A DNA stretch of 64,000 bases from Megalopta genalis (GCF_051020955.1 NC_135028.1:682001-746000), one strand, 5' to 3'. Positions 33,346 through 46,621 are shown, counted from the first letter of the stretch. Numbers and translations: made by a program. The notes: generated by a model not told the origin, from the sequence alone.

Positions 33346-35853
33346 CGATCTAGAAAAGCTTCAAAGCAGCAAGTTTCAATAAGATTTCATGAAACATTTC
33401 GAAGAACCGGTCCTCGAGCTCCGGTAAAAAATGACGTTGCGCCGTATCGATGCAGGGCGACTAATGCGCAAAAAGATTGAAATGAATCAAGCGTGGATAA
33501 TAGTTTTAAAGGCATTTTGCATATGGTCCTTTTAATCGAACGAATTGCGCGCTCTTCCCGTACGTTCCGAATGCTCGCGCGTAACCGAGTCCGCCGCGAT
33601 AAAGGGAGAGAGAGTCATCGAGTCAAAAAATCTAGCATTCGATTTACATACGATCGAAACAAGAAAGAACGAACCCGTTCGCCGAGCCGGGTGGGAAACC
33701 GAGATCCAACTCGGGGGGATAGCGTCGCCGTTTTTTCGTCGGCCGTTTTCCGCGGTTGGAAAATTGTCCGCGGCGAACCGGCGCGGATACGTAATCACGT
33801 CGGAATGAAATTATCGGGCGAACGCTTTTACCATACAGCCGAGGACGGAGATAAAAGGACGGGGGTGTGATTAATGAAAAGCACCCTCGAGAAAAGCGCG
33901 GCTAAAATCCACGCGAGGGCGGCGTCGACGCGATCGTTGGCGGGCCGTCGCGTCGCGTCGTCTGCGGACAAATGCATTCGATGGATTATCGTCGTCCAAG
34001 GATCGCGCGATCTGTTAACCACGATCGCGTCGCATCTTCGCCTATAATTCAGAATTTCTATTAGAGGCGAGAAACCATCCATTGGTTCGTTAGCAACGTC
34101 TTCCTGCGCCACAGGTCGGAGTCGAAGCTTTATCCTCGGAATGGAAGACCTGGCGGTTGCAACCGGGGGTTCAAAGGGTTCCAAAAATATCCGAATTATT
34201 TATTATTATATATTCCGAAAATATAGAATATTTATACCAGCAAAAATATTCCACATCGTTTCGATGCATCGTTCAAACCTGCGGCAGATTCGCTAATGAA
34301 AAGGATTTCACTATTACTTGGAATTAAATAAAATGTAAAAAAGCTTATAATAAAAATTTTTTAAAAATGCATTCGGTACTTCTCGGTAGCCTGCATGCAA
34401 GCTGAAAGTTTCATCGAAATCGATCCACCTCGACGCGAACTGTAAACAATTAAAGATCTCGAAAATCGTAGGTTTCCACGAATTTCGACCAAAAACAGTT
34501 AATTTTTACACGATTCGGTGGCTGTAGCTGGACAACCAGTGAACCAATTTCGATGTAACGTTCGCCTTCGTTCACCGAAAGTGCACTTTAGCCGTTCGAA
34601 ATCCGTAATTAAGAAAATCCATCGTCGAAACAACAAAGCAACGAACAAAGCGTCCCGAAAATACTCGCCCGATTTTCATTCCCGGCGATCAGTTTCGCCA
34701 AGACTCCGATCCAGCGGCTGTCGAACGGAATATTCGGAATGCCAGCTGATTCTCGCTTTAATTAAAGAGCCCTCTATAATCGACGTTTCCGCTTTCGGCG
34801 CTCGAACGACACCGATCGCGCGCCGCGAATTGTTAACCCGCCGCGGAGACGCGGCGACAACGTCGCTGTAAATCCGTGGATTTGCAGCCGCGCAACGTCT
34901 GAAACTCGGCGGCGGTCGCGGAGCATGCAAAACGTCAGAAATCATCAATATGCATAACCCGGAAAACGAGCAAACACGCGACGATATTGGGCGGCACGAG
35001 GGCGCACCGGAAGCGGCGCTCGCGGGGGCCCAGAAGTTCGCGCCGTTGTCGAGGTAACGTGTTTTGCATTCCCTTTGACCCTTAAATTTGGCATCGGCAA
35101 GTTCGCCGACCGACCCGAAAGTGTTCCCGCCGGCGCACCCCGCGCCGCCATCCACCTGCGCGTCGCCCTCCGCAACCCTAATCCCGAGCGTAAACGAGCC
35201 AGGATGTCGGGCGCGCGTGTTTCGCCGGAGAATTTCCGCGGTCCCTGCGCCTTTTTCTTGGCTCCTTTGCCTCAACGTGGCAAGGTGAACGTCGATCCGC
35301 TCGTCGGCCAAAGAAATTACGGGCTCGAATCGCGGCCGACGCGACTCCTCCGCGTTCTTTCCGCCTCGCGGAGAAGCGAGCCTCCAGGCCGGAAACGCTC
35401 GTTCGTCGCGAACAAAAGCGGCAATTATCGGAGAGAAACCGTCCGCCGATTCCAGGATTCTCCGAGGTTAGCGGAGAGAACGTTGGTCGCGAATACGCAA
35501 TTCCGCGCGGCGGCCGTTCACATTTCCGAAACTGTTATGCGTTTTCTGGCGTAACGTTTTCCGTCTACCTGTTCCTAGGCAGTCGCAGCGGCTCCTCCCG
35601 CGAAAGTTTCTCCGCGCTCGTTGCGCGGTAAGATGTTGTATGGCTTACCGAGGAACTTGTCTAGTCTCTGAATTGGAAACTTGAAAGTTTTATCTCGCGA
35701 CCGAAGAGCGCCGCTCCCTTCGGAACTGTATTTTCATTTTTTACCTTTATGGAGTGCAATTAGAGCGCGGTTAGAGACTCGTACGGTTTGCTGCTTAGGA
35801 TGCGTCTGCCCGGTGGATTATTCCAAATGAACCGTCGCTATGACGTTCGATTA
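33346..35853. other. Gene-free spacer with a GC-rich block
   Basis: Positions about 34650-35560 are GC-rich. Both strands carry frames of 150-210 codons that overlap each other and lack any family signature. This is the expected shadow of GC-rich DNA, but it could include regulatory sequence. Confidence 0.45.
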
Positions 35854-36029
35854 GCAACAGCAATAGCAATAGCATTAGCAATAGCAATAGCAATAGCAAT
35901 AGCAATAGCAATAGCAATAGCAATAGCAATAGCAATAGCAATAGCAATAGCAATAGCAATAGCAATAGCAATAGCAATAGCAATAGCAATAGCAATAGCA
36001 ATAGCAATAGCAATAGCAATAGCAATAGC

Positions 36030-36072
<43 letters not shown>

Positions 36073-36095
36073 GTAATAATAATAATAAGAAGAAG
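35854..36095. repeat. (AATAGC)n hexanucleotide array passing into (AAT)n
   Basis: About 29 copies of AATAGC run from 35854 to about 36028 with two early variants (CAACAGC, CATTAGC). An AAT trinucleotide array ending in AGAAGAAG follows. Because the unit is a multiple of three, all frames on one strand stay open and encode poly-Leu or Ala-Ile, which is not evidence of a gene. Confidence 0.97.
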
Positions 36096-37969
36096 AAATG
36101 TTAACGATTCACAATAAGTGAACAACAAATGGTTAATAACGATCGAAGAGCATAACAGAGGGAAAACTCGTGCACCGATTTGCAGTGAACCTCTCCGTGA
36201 GCGACGATTTTTTAGATCTCGATTTTTCGCAAGATTGAACTTTCTCATCGCGTTTTTTAATTACTTGCTGCACCAACATCGGCGTCCTTTTCATGCCATT
36301 TACTTAATTCGCTCGATCCCGATGGTGTCCTAATACTTTTCGACGGGGATGTACATGCGGAAGGAAATTTCATTGCGTCTTTTTTTTGCAAATGCCCGGC
36401 CGGTTTCTGTTTTTCTCCGATCTTCGCCGCGCCGTACGGAAACGGACAACAAGAAGCTACGATATTTGCCGGCGTGAACGGAAACACGAAGAAAACTCGA
36501 GGAACATTTGGCAACTGGCGGCAATGTTTTCTATTTCTTTTTTTTTTAAGGGACCAACAAAGAGTTGTTCCGCGTTGCCTTGGTGCGGTCGTAGCAGGAA
36601 GATTTACCGCTCACTCTGCAGGAGATATCCAGCACGATAAAGGGTGCATAAAATACGCGCGTATTTTCGTCTTTTGGTTAGACGAAATATGCATGTGCAT
36701 AAAATGTCCTGTCATTTTGTCGCGCGCGCTGTGTCTCACTTGTAAGTTTCATAAAAAAATAAGGAAAAACAGAAAAGAAAAGAAAAGAACGCGGAGCCTA
36801 GAAACGAGAACGCACGCGAGATAACAGAGGGCGGGTTATATGTTATATATTTTATTATATTTTATTATATTTTATTATATTAACCATAAGTTTATGGCCC
36901 AACAATTCTCCATGGACATTGTTATTTAATTACTAGCTTATGCGAACATTGCATTAACAGTTACATATTCAAGGGACTTCAAATTATAATAATTCAACGG
37001 TATCGGAACACTATTGAAATTAGGCTTTCCATTCATCTCTAATTGCAACATTAATTCCTACATTAAGACTCCGCCAATATTGTTCCGGCGCGTGGAATCA
37101 ATAAAAAAAGAACCCCCAATACAGCATTTCGATGCGAAGCGACAGTTAAAAGGCAGACCGCGAAAGGAGAACAAGAATAGCAGGGTCGGCTCGTGTTTCA
37201 TAAAATTCCCGTGTACATATTGGACCCGGTCTGGCCGGCAGGCTAGCGTATCAAATGTTTCGTTAAAATAAGCTCCGAGCTTCGTAATGCCGGCGTCCGA
37301 TTTTTTGGTCCCTTTGCAAATTTTCGGCTCCCCCGCAATCGGAGGAAGAAAGACCGAGGGAGTGGAGAGGGCACAAAGAACCGGGAGAAAAGAAGGCGGC
37401 GAGGGGGGGAGGAGCGGAGAAGGGTAAACGGAGAGAAAAGAGGGCAGATATCGAGAGGGAAAATATGTATTCTCCTGGCCGCGCTTTCCCCGTGTTTTAC
37501 ATCGGTTCTGTTTTGCTATCCGCTGCTTTTCTTCGCCGACGCCTCGCTGTTTCTAGTTTTCATGTACGGGGTGAGCCGATGAGTTCGGACGAGGTCCCCT
37601 TGGTTCCTTCGGAGAGAAAAAGGACCGTGAACATTTATCTTTTCTGTAACATTGTCGCTTTGCAGAGAGAACCTGGAAAGGGACGCGGTTAAGCAAACGT
37701 ATCCCTCGATAAACGCGCGGAATCTTCCGATCGAGTCGATCGTCGCTGAACCGATCTTTGCCGTCTAACCACCGGCTTATATTCGTCTCGATAACTGTGT
37801 TATCTCTTCGCGAAATGGCATCGAAACCGTCTCCAACGGACGACGATTAATTCGACAGATTGCTGCCTTTTTTATTCGCTCCGAATGCAACCGAAATCGT
37901 CGACGAAACACCGTCGAAGTTACGATTTGTTGCAACGTTGGTTATATTTTTTAAATTCGGCATGCACTG
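36096..37969. other. Gene-free spacer with a polypurine tract
   Basis: Positions about 37341-37463 are almost entirely G and A on the + strand. An imperfect TTATATTTTA repeat lies at about 36838-36881. No gene is recognised. Confidence 0.5.
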
Positions 37970-38312
37970 GCACGATTTATGAGCAACAATTTATGAATAA
38001 CGATGGGTAAATAACGATTTTATAAATCACGATCTATGGATAACGATTTATGAAGAACAATTCATGAATAACGATGGGTAAATAACGATTTGTGAACAAC
38101 GATTTTATAAATCACGATTTGTGAATAACGATTTGTAAATAACGATTTATTAATAACGATTCTACCAATAACGATTTATGATTAACAATTTATCGATAAC
38201 GATCTTATAAACCACGATTTATGAATAATGGTTTGTGAATAACGATTTATGAATAACGATTTATGAGCAAAGATCTATAAACCACGATTTATAAACAACG
38301 ACTTACAAACTG
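37970..38312. repeat. 15-bp minisatellite (AATAACGATTTATGA)n
   Basis: More than twenty imperfect units of AATAACGATTTATGA are visible, with variants such as AACAATTTATG and AATCACGATTTAT. A longer internal repeat is also visible around 37985-38110, where TAACGATGGGTAAATAACGA occurs twice. Confidence 0.9.
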
Positions 38313-40856
38313 TAATTTACGGGAATTTCAGCTTGAAGCGTAACTTGAAATACTTAAAATTGCACGAATATTCGTTAATGTTCAACTAGCATATCCGAAC
38401 AGCGACGTCTATCGGAATTTAACTTCTTATCAACGACTGCTTGATATTTCTGCAGAACAGTTTTCCCTCTTGCCGTTTGCATAAAGACCCTTCTTCCTGC
38501 AGTTGAAACATACAATGAAAACCGATAATAGCCTTGCACGAGAACTCCAACGGTAATGGTAACATGCGACTGCATTATTGAATCCATTAACAAATACATA
38601 AGCGGAGAAGAATAGGGAACACATAGGAATTAGCAACGAATATATAAAATAATGCGCGATGCGAGACGAGAACGGTGTGATTTTTCGAAACAGAGTAAAC
38701 AAGAGATTATAAAAATTATAACAACGCTTCTCACTTGGATTTCTGTCGAAACAGCTTCGAGCAGAAAAAGGAAATTGTTGTATCACGTTCCAAGATAATT
38801 TTTATATTACCAGAATTTAAGAAATGCAAATTAAAGGGTCACAAAACTCTGTTTCATATGCGTAAAGTGCACTTTGTCGTATAAAAAGGAAACGCTGTAA
38901 GTGAGAAAACTTATTTTAGATTTACAGTTTAATTAGCTTCGAGCAGAAAGGGTTACTATGACCGAAGACGAATGGTAAAAAGGTTATATTTAGCATTAAA
39001 AAAGCCATAAAAAATTCCATAGAAAATAAGTTCCAGTTGCATAAAAAATAACTCACGAAATCAGAACACAACAATTCCGCGCGACGATGAAAAAGTTCCG
39101 TGGAACTTTGAGCGCAGATAAAAAAACCCGCGATTAACAACAAATTATAACGATCATTCCGCAGCGCTGTAACGCGCAGATGCCGACACGTTTCGCCGCA
39201 GAGTGCCGGAAGTCCCGAAAGAATAAATCGGAAAGAAGCCGCGGCGAGAAAGTTCGCTGGTCGAATGGCCCGCGAAATGTGTTAATTAACGCGACCGGTG
39301 GCGTAATTGGAACGAGCCTGTCCAGTTAGCCTTTGTCGGCGCGGTCGCCTCTTTCCCGGCCAAGTTCCCGCGCCGACACCCGTTATACGATGCACCGGGT
39401 ATCGTTATCAGAATCGCGGAATATGCATTCCGACGAGTCCTGTTCCGGCTCGTGTATGCACATATTCACGTGCGCCGTAGACAATGGGGTTCGCGAAGTG
39501 GCGACTGAATGAGGATGGCGAACGAGGGAAAGCCATAGTCTCTCTTTTCAATTTCGTCCCGGCGCGGCTCGGCGCGGAGCGGCGCGACGCGGCGGGCCGG
39601 GCGAGCCCGAAACGGCCCGCTTGTGTTTCCCTGCTCGCCGTTGTTGCCGGCTGTGCAGACCGATTCTGGAAACTGGGTCGCGACACAATCCCTTTTCAAC
39701 CTTCTATGCACCGTCTTATCCGCGTGCGAATGAACAGAAATAATGAAACTAGAATCATTTTTACGCTCGTTTTCTTCGACGCGGTCCTCGGATACGTTGT
39801 CGGACCGCCGCGAGACCGCTCCGTTAGCGATCCGCGTCTGCGACCTTGCGATCGCAGGACGAAGCTTTCGGCTGAAAAAGCACGTGTACGATAGCACAAG
39901 AAGCTGTTCGAACACTTGCAGCGGCGATTTTTCATTCGAGAAGCGCGGCGCGCGTTGAACGAGACGCCTGAGACAAGCGGCGCGAATGCAGCGATTTCTC
40001 CGTAATTCGCGCTCAGATCGCGCACAAAAGTGGACCGCTTTTGGAAGAGGAAGTTTGAGGTATGCAATTTATATATGCACCGTGGGAAAGGCTTTTATTA
40101 ATTATCGATGTTCGCGGAAAAAGAAACGTCGCCGCCGGCGCATCCGAAATTAATTAATTTGCCAGCCAATGAGGCGGTTCCGATAACTCGCAGAATTCTT
40201 TGGAAAGTCTGTAAAATAGTAAACGAATTGTCAATGCCGGGAATTGAGGTATAAGTTTGCAGTACCTTTGAAGCTTTCGATAAACATTTTCCTTTCTCCG
40301 TCGAAGGAAAATATACATTTTTCAGCTCGATCGAAGCGATTTCCCTCTAACGGGAATTTAACTAATAACGCTCGGTAGCTAAAAAAGACATTTGAAATTT
40401 GAACAAGATTATTAGCGAGAGACCGCCGACAGAAACTGCATAATGGTAGCGAAATCGATATCGAACGATGAATCCGATAAAACAGATAAGGATGAGGATT
40501 CAATTAAACAGTTTCAGTGAAGTAACACAATACCAATTTGCATGGGATCGATAAAACAGAGTTGCTCTTTTTAATTGGCCGCCCCGAGGGGACCGGAAGT
40601 CCGCGAGTTAGATCGAGAGATACGACCAAAGTAGCCGGGCAACTTCATAAATGTGTAATTGGATCTTCTTCGATTCTGTAGATAACGCACCAGCTTCGTT
40701 ATACGAAATTTCACTTTAAGAAGTTCGCAACGGTCTCTCGCCGGCAGAACTTTTCGAGAAGACGGGAAGAAAGAATCGATGACTGGAAATCGAACGGGGA
40801 TCGTCGCAGAAGGTGATCCCTATTTATTGCGATGAACGCTGAACAATCGGCAGCGA
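38313..40856. other. Gene-free spacer with a GC-rich block
   Basis: Positions about 39200-40060 are GC-rich and include TTAATTAACGCGACC-type homeodomain-like cores near 39280. Short frames on both strands lack motifs. Confidence 0.45.
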
Positions 40857-41160
40857 AAATACGGTAATTTCTCCCGGAAATGTCGTATTTCGGGTTGCTG
40901 CGAATTTCGCTGTGCTAGCTCCACGCCTATGCAATTTATTGCTACGTCGATTCTAATAGTGGGATGTGCTCTCCGAATTGCCTTTGAATAGTGGCATGTG
41001 CCCTCCGAATTGCCTTTGAATGGTGCCATGTGCCCTCCGAATTGCCTTCGAATCGTGTCACGTTGCCTCCGAATTGCGTTCGAATAGTGGCATGTGCCCT
41101 CCGAATTGCCTTCGAATCGTGTTCACAGAAGAATCGCGACTCAGTATTCTCAGAGATCTC
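40857..41160 (+). mobile_element. Family C element with five 32-bp units
   Basis: CGGTAATTTCTCCCGGAAAT and GGTTGCTGCGAATTTCGCTG are followed by CACGCCTATGCAATTTATTG and five 32-bp units at 40959-41118. The tail GCGACTCAGTATTCTCAGAG is shared with the copy at 29970. The first 30 bases of the other copies (TCTGCTRTAT...) are not present, so it is 5'-truncated or rearranged. Confidence 0.8.
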
Positions 41161-42117
41161 TTCCGGTTTATTAAAATTATGAAATATATGAAAGAATCGC
41201 AAGAACCGAGAGAAATCGATCGTACGTAATTCGACGCGAAAGAACAAAAGGGGCGGAGTAAGTGAAAAAAAAGGTTGCTCCGTCGCGAACGAAGAATGGA
41301 AGGTGCTCCGTCAGAGAATTGGAGAGACGAGGTATCCTCGTTTGAGAAAATGACCGGCTGAATGACGATATCCCGGGAGCAGAATGTGCTCGTGTCTCGA
41401 TTACGCAAATTCGACTAGGTTACACCGGTAAGCCCGGTTACAAGAAAAATCAAATTGCTCTCACGTTCCGCGAGAGTTTTCCACTCCTTTCTTTCGCCGC
41501 CGCGGCCAGCGTCGCCATTAAACATTCATATTCTCGCGGGCGTGAACTTTAAAATTCTCTCATGAATGTCGAACTTTCTTCTATCGTGCGGCATGCTCTC
41601 TCTCTCTCTCACTCTCATTCTGCCCTCGAAACTTTTTTCCGCTGACTTAAGTATCGTGAAACACGGCCGAAGGACCGGCTTCGTGACGAAAAAACTCGCC
41701 ACTTTCTGCGATACCGCGTGCAGCACCGCCCGTCGACGTCGCATTCGACCCCTTTTCGGGACGGAAAGAACCGGGAAACACTCGTACACGTGCCTCTGAA
41801 ACATTTCTCCGCGATATTTCTCAAACGCCGGCAAACAAGGTACGGCGGGAACTCTAAATGGCGTAAAGTCTCGATTTCGAATTCCTCGCTCGCAAATATG
41901 GCGCAGAAGTACCTATTGTGGAACGCTTTTTAGAAGGAAAGATTATCAACGATTGCAATTTAAAAATGTTGTTGTCAAATATTTATATTATTGCTCGGTA
42001 GATCGATGCTTCTAGATAACGCAGTGAACTTTGAAATATTTATTTATTATAAATGAAAAGTAGTGTACGAAGAAAATGGCAGACTACGAGCGAGTATTCT
42101 CGTCGTGACGCAAAATA
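41161..42117. other. Gene-free spacer
   Basis: A CT tract lies at about 41595-41615. I recognise no gene. Confidence 0.5.
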
Positions 42118-42334
42118 CAGTAATGTCTCTCTTACTGACGCTTAGATTGCGCAGAAAAATGGACAATTTGGGAAGAGGAGATACGATTAATTTGAGTGTT
42201 GCGTCTCGTTTTATAGTTACGAATTACCAACAACTATAAACACGGGCTGCAAGACTCGAATAGTCGTCCCAAATCCTCTTCCCAAATTGTCCATTTTTAT
42301 GGACAATCTCAGCGTCGTTAAGGAGACATTACTG
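42118..42334. mobile_element. Family A palindromic element, well preserved
   Basis: It begins CAGTAATGTCTCTCTTACTG, preceded by TA, and ends GGAGACATTACTG. GGACAATTTGGGAAGAGGAG on the left and CTCTTCCCAAATTGTCC on the right form the arms around an ATTACCAAC centre. Confidence 0.92.
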
Positions 42335-43056
42335 CCGCATCTCCGCGACGAGTATACTCGCCGAACACAGCTAACTCGGTGAACCATTTTACGATCGTGT
42401 AAATCGTCCCGAACTCGAAATTATATTCATAAGTATCCGTAACGTTTCGAACGAGCTCCGGCAAGATTCAAGTATTCCCCGAAATTCCACTTTGCACTCA
42501 GCGGAGAAAGTCAATATCTGCGTGCGGCGGAGATAGCAGGTTCGTCCTCTGAGATATAGGGTCCGCAACGAAGCCGTTCTCTTTTCCCTTTTTTTTTTCT
42601 TTTTTTTATTTACGACGATCGCTTTTCACTCACAAGCCGGACCCATATAAGCTGCTCGAATTCTTATTAAAATCCGTAACTCAGCCTGTCGGAGTTTTTA
42701 ACGTCCTATACTACTGCTGCGACAGCAATTCAGCGACACCGGGGAAAACAATATGGCGGTACGTAAATTTCTCTCGAGCTTAGAGCTGCGAAGATAATGA
42801 AAACTCTGTTTGCATCGAGGAATATGCGGCGAGAGCGTAAGCTTCGAAACTGATCGACTCTGTGAAGCGAAGTTACTGGTATCTCACGTATTTTCTGTCT
42901 ACGAATCGCATATGTTTACATGAAAATATACACAACATTTAATTCGTATGATTTACGAGGAATATCGAATTTTAATTGCATTGTATTTTTAGAATGCTAC
43001 GATCTATTTTAAAGTATAATTTCTGGTAATTGCTACTATCTGAGAGAAGCGACGTA
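42335..43056. other. Gene-free spacer
   Basis: A T-rich run lies at about 42589-42609. No gene, array or transposon end is recognised. Confidence 0.5.
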
Positions 43057-43060
43057 TTAA

Positions 43061-43296
43061 CCCTTTGCACTCGAAGCTATTTTAACAGTAAATATAAAAT
43101 AATTTGTTTAACTTATAGTATCTTTATTTTATATGAGAAAATGCATTTTATGCATTATATACAATATGCTACAATTAAATAATTAAATATGCTGTATTTA
43201 ACAATTTTTTAAATTCAAACTTTCTTAATATAAAAATTACCTTGAAACGTGACAAATTTTAGCGGTGCCTCTGAGTCACCGCTCGAGTGCAAAGGG
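43061..43296. mobile_element. piggyBac-like MITE with perfect 14-bp inverted ends and TTAA flanks
   Basis: TTAA (43057-43060) is followed by CCCTTTGCACTCGA. The right side reads TCGAGTGCAAAGGG followed by TTAA (43297-43300). The ends are perfectly inverted over 14 bp. The subterminal GCGGTGCCTCTGAGTCACCGC is itself a hairpin. The 236-bp AT-rich interior has no coding potential. Target site, end sequence and size fit a non-autonomous piggyBac-superfamily element. Confidence 0.9.
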
Positions 43297-43300
43297 TTAA

Positions 43301-45561
43301 ATGATCGAACGATGAATAATATATGTGTTCGAATATTAAAATTATTGTAGATTGATTTATACTTTAATATTATATTCAATAAATCGACAAGATATTATCA
43401 TCGACGAACAGAACATAATTTCTTGGCAAGGTTCATGTCTAGATTAATGTTCGCTTGAAAAATTATTTCAGCAGTTCACTTTCATTTTATCCTTAATTTC
43501 CAACGTCTCCTAGCTTCCGCTTTATTCTTAATTACCAATTTCTGACGATCTTTGACGAAACAACCATTTCGTTCGTATCGTTCCCGTCGACGACGGAGAA
43601 ACGATAATTTCTGACAAAAATTTCATTTCATTCATAATATTGGCGCAATCTCTGTCGTGTTCGCGGTAGCGACTCGTTAGAGCCGGAATCGCGGAGGAAT
43701 TCCCGGCAGAATCCTTTGTCTTATTTCGCGCACAAGGGGGGGAAAGTTCCGAGTATTTGAAAATATGTATAATAACGGCTGTCGACGGTCTCGCGTTCTC
43801 AGTCCTCGATGCCGTCCTCGAATCCCGCCAGTATGCAAATTACTTTTTGAATCCGGGCCGAACTAACCATCTGAATACCAAAAATGATTCCGCCGCGAGG
43901 CGGACGTCTCAATTATCGCGATTGGCGGAGCGATTTAATAAAAATTTGTCGCGACGAGTAGAACGGTCGAAAATAATGCGAGGGAATCGGCGCGGTCGCC
44001 GCGGCTAAGAAAAGTCTCGTTCTCCCGGGTTTAAAAATGGATTTCCGCGAGACAGCGGTGATTTATTCGCCGATAAATCGATATCGTTGCGATGTCCGCA
44101 TTAATCTGTCACAAAAGCGTATCGTTTATAATAAATTATCTGCGAAATAAATCTGTTATTCGAAATTGGACGTTTTAACGACGAATCGTCGAGGCGTGCG
44201 GATTCTACTCGATTAGTGTAGCAATTAAAAATATCAAATATACATTGGAAATATGAAAGAAACGATCCTAATTGTATATCGACACTCGATAAAATTTACC
44301 AAATAAAACGCTTCTACTGTAATAATGAAATTAAAAGTAATAGAAAATAATATAACCACGTATTGAAATTGAATCATGTGAAAAAATAAGCTACTAACAT
44401 TACCGGATAAACATTTACAGCAAATAGTCTGAATAATAATAATATTCCAAAATTTATAGAAAACGTATTAACATAAAGTGTATAAACAAATCACATTATT
44501 AGAGACGAAATCAATATTAATATGAGAATTATTAATTAATAATAATTAAAATTAATCTTCTCAAGCAAAAAAAGAACTCCTTACCTAATTTGCTAATTAA
44601 GTGATCTAAAAGGTTGTCAAATTTCTAAGAGACCTCCTAATAAGGAGGTCTTAGAATATCAGTCTGATCACGCTTCCCTCGTCGAAGGGACTAAATTGGG
44701 ATCGCGGGACGTAAAGCAGCGGTTCCGTTAGTCCAGAAAAGCGGAGGACTGATTTGAAACATTGATCCAGCGATCGATTACAGAGCGCATTTATAAGACG
44801 ACCTAATATCTCCTCCGCATTCTATTCCTGTCTAGCATCGACAGAAAGGAATCTCGGTTGAGTTATACAGCTTCCACCCCCCCCCCCTGCCCCCCGAAGC
44901 GGCTGAATATTTAATATCGCAAAATCCTTTGATAGCGTGTCTCAATCCTACCCATGTTTATCAATAGTACCCGGCAAACGAATAGTTTCTCATCGAAGCA
45001 ACGGCGGCAGCAGCAAGGATACCTCTTTCATCAAGCTGATCCGGCCAAAGGAAGTCTCTCCGTTCTATGAGAATATATATCCCGGTGGAAGGCTTTTGTT
45101 CATCCCGGTCTGTCATTAACCCAGTGCTCCCGAACGTGGAAAGACGATAGGGTCCGTCGTCATCGGATTCAGCCGACGAATATCAGGGAACTCCGGGCAG
45201 GCAGGCAGGCAGGCAGGCAGGCAGACAGCGGGAACGCAACAAAAACAGTCGCGTTTATACGGGAACGCTTCCTGCCTTCGACACATCCTCCCGGCGATCC
45301 TTTATTTTCGTTCGACTCGAAACGCTCCGGAAATTTTCCCCTCGATTGAGCCTCAATACCCGCGAAATTAGTTTCGCGCGCGGCTCGCTCTCGCGAACGT
45401 ACGGCCGCGATATTCCGTGGACTTCTTCGGATTCGGGAGACCCGTAATCGCTCCACGAGCCCCAAAGGATGCGAGAAACTGATAGAAACGCGAAAATATA
45501 AACTAGAATTTCGAAATCGTAGACCTAGGTCTGTCCGAGTCGTCTGCGTGAGCTTGATAGA
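43301..45561. other. Gene-free spacer with poly-C and (GGCA)n tracts
   Basis: A C-run lies at about 44876-44887, and a GGCA/GCAG repeat at about 45196-45224. No gene is recognised. Confidence 0.5.
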
Positions 45562-45741
45562 GTAATGACTCCCTTACTGACGCTCAGATTGTCCACTCGG
45601 ATTGTCACATTGGATAAATTGGGAAGAGGAGATTATTCGAGCCTTGAGGATTGTTTTTATGATTGTGGAGAATTTATAACTATAAAAATAAACCGCAAGG
45701 CTCGAATAATCAATCGTATATCCTCTTCCCAAATTGTCCAC
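45562..45741. mobile_element. Family A element truncated at the right end
   Basis: GTAATGACTCCCTTACTGAC and GCTCAGATTGTCCAC form the left end. The palindromic core continues to CCTCTTCCCAAATTGTCCA, after which the right terminus is missing. Confidence 0.85.
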
Positions 45742-46572
45742 CGAAGCAAAACGATTTTTAGCTTCGTCTTCGGATAATTATTAGAATTAATTATGAATTG
45801 TAATTAATAGGACAGCGTATCGATCATCGAAACACAAAGAATAGTTAAAATTTATCGAATGGTCAAATTGTACCGTATTATGTAGCCCGATAACTTGAAT
45901 AACGCAAACTCGACTTAAATTAGACAAATTCCTTTTTCGTAACAAGAAAAATGAAGAAAGAACTGCTTCAAATAAATACATAATGAACAGAGAAAACATT
46001 TATAAATGCATTCTTTTATATACACGTATTTCGCTGAATTAATTATAGACAATACACACACATATTGATTTAGTAAAACGAGCGTTTCATTGTCCCGCGA
46101 TATATTGCGAATTACATTATTGCATTCGATGGTTAATTATACGAAAACATCGCTGATAAGATATTTTATTCGGGCCGTATAACGCATAAACAATTTCGAT
46201 CGAACTTGTACGCTGTTTCGGAGAAGTTAATCTCTGATGTCCTTATCTTATCGATCGCTCGGCAGGCTCTGATGTTATTAATGACCACAGCCGCCCGTTA
46301 ATGACAACGTAATCGATCGTGTATTCGATCCGACACGATTATAAAGGCGCATCGTCGGGATCGATAACGACAGCATTGCTGATGGCGCGGCCGATCTATC
46401 TCGATTAACCGGGACAAGTATTCGTGATCGTAATAATACAATTACTTATTTCGCGCGGTCTGCGCACCGAACCGCGTAATTTAATTACATTATTTTGCTT
46501 TAATTACATTCTTCGTTTGCCGATAGGATATCTCTCGAGCGAACATGGCGTCGCGTTATCTCTTATCTCACG
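45742..46572. other. Gene-free stretch with a motif-rich segment
   Basis: Within about 46225-46345 are CTTATCTTATCGATCG (GATA-type sites), TTATTAATGACCACAG and CGTTAATGAC (homeodomain-like and Runt-like cores). The density is suggestive of an enhancer but unproven. Confidence 0.3.
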
Positions 46573-46573
46573 T

Positions 46574-46576
46574 TGC

Positions 46577-46621
<45 letters not shown>

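Noticed and set aside
34676..35311. 211-codon minus-strand frame overlapping + strand frames
   Set aside because: It lies in a GC-rich block, both strands are open, and no family signature is visible.
35788..36117. Open frames with poly-Leu and Ala-Ile repeats
   Set aside because: They are simple readings of the AATAGC/AAT microsatellite.
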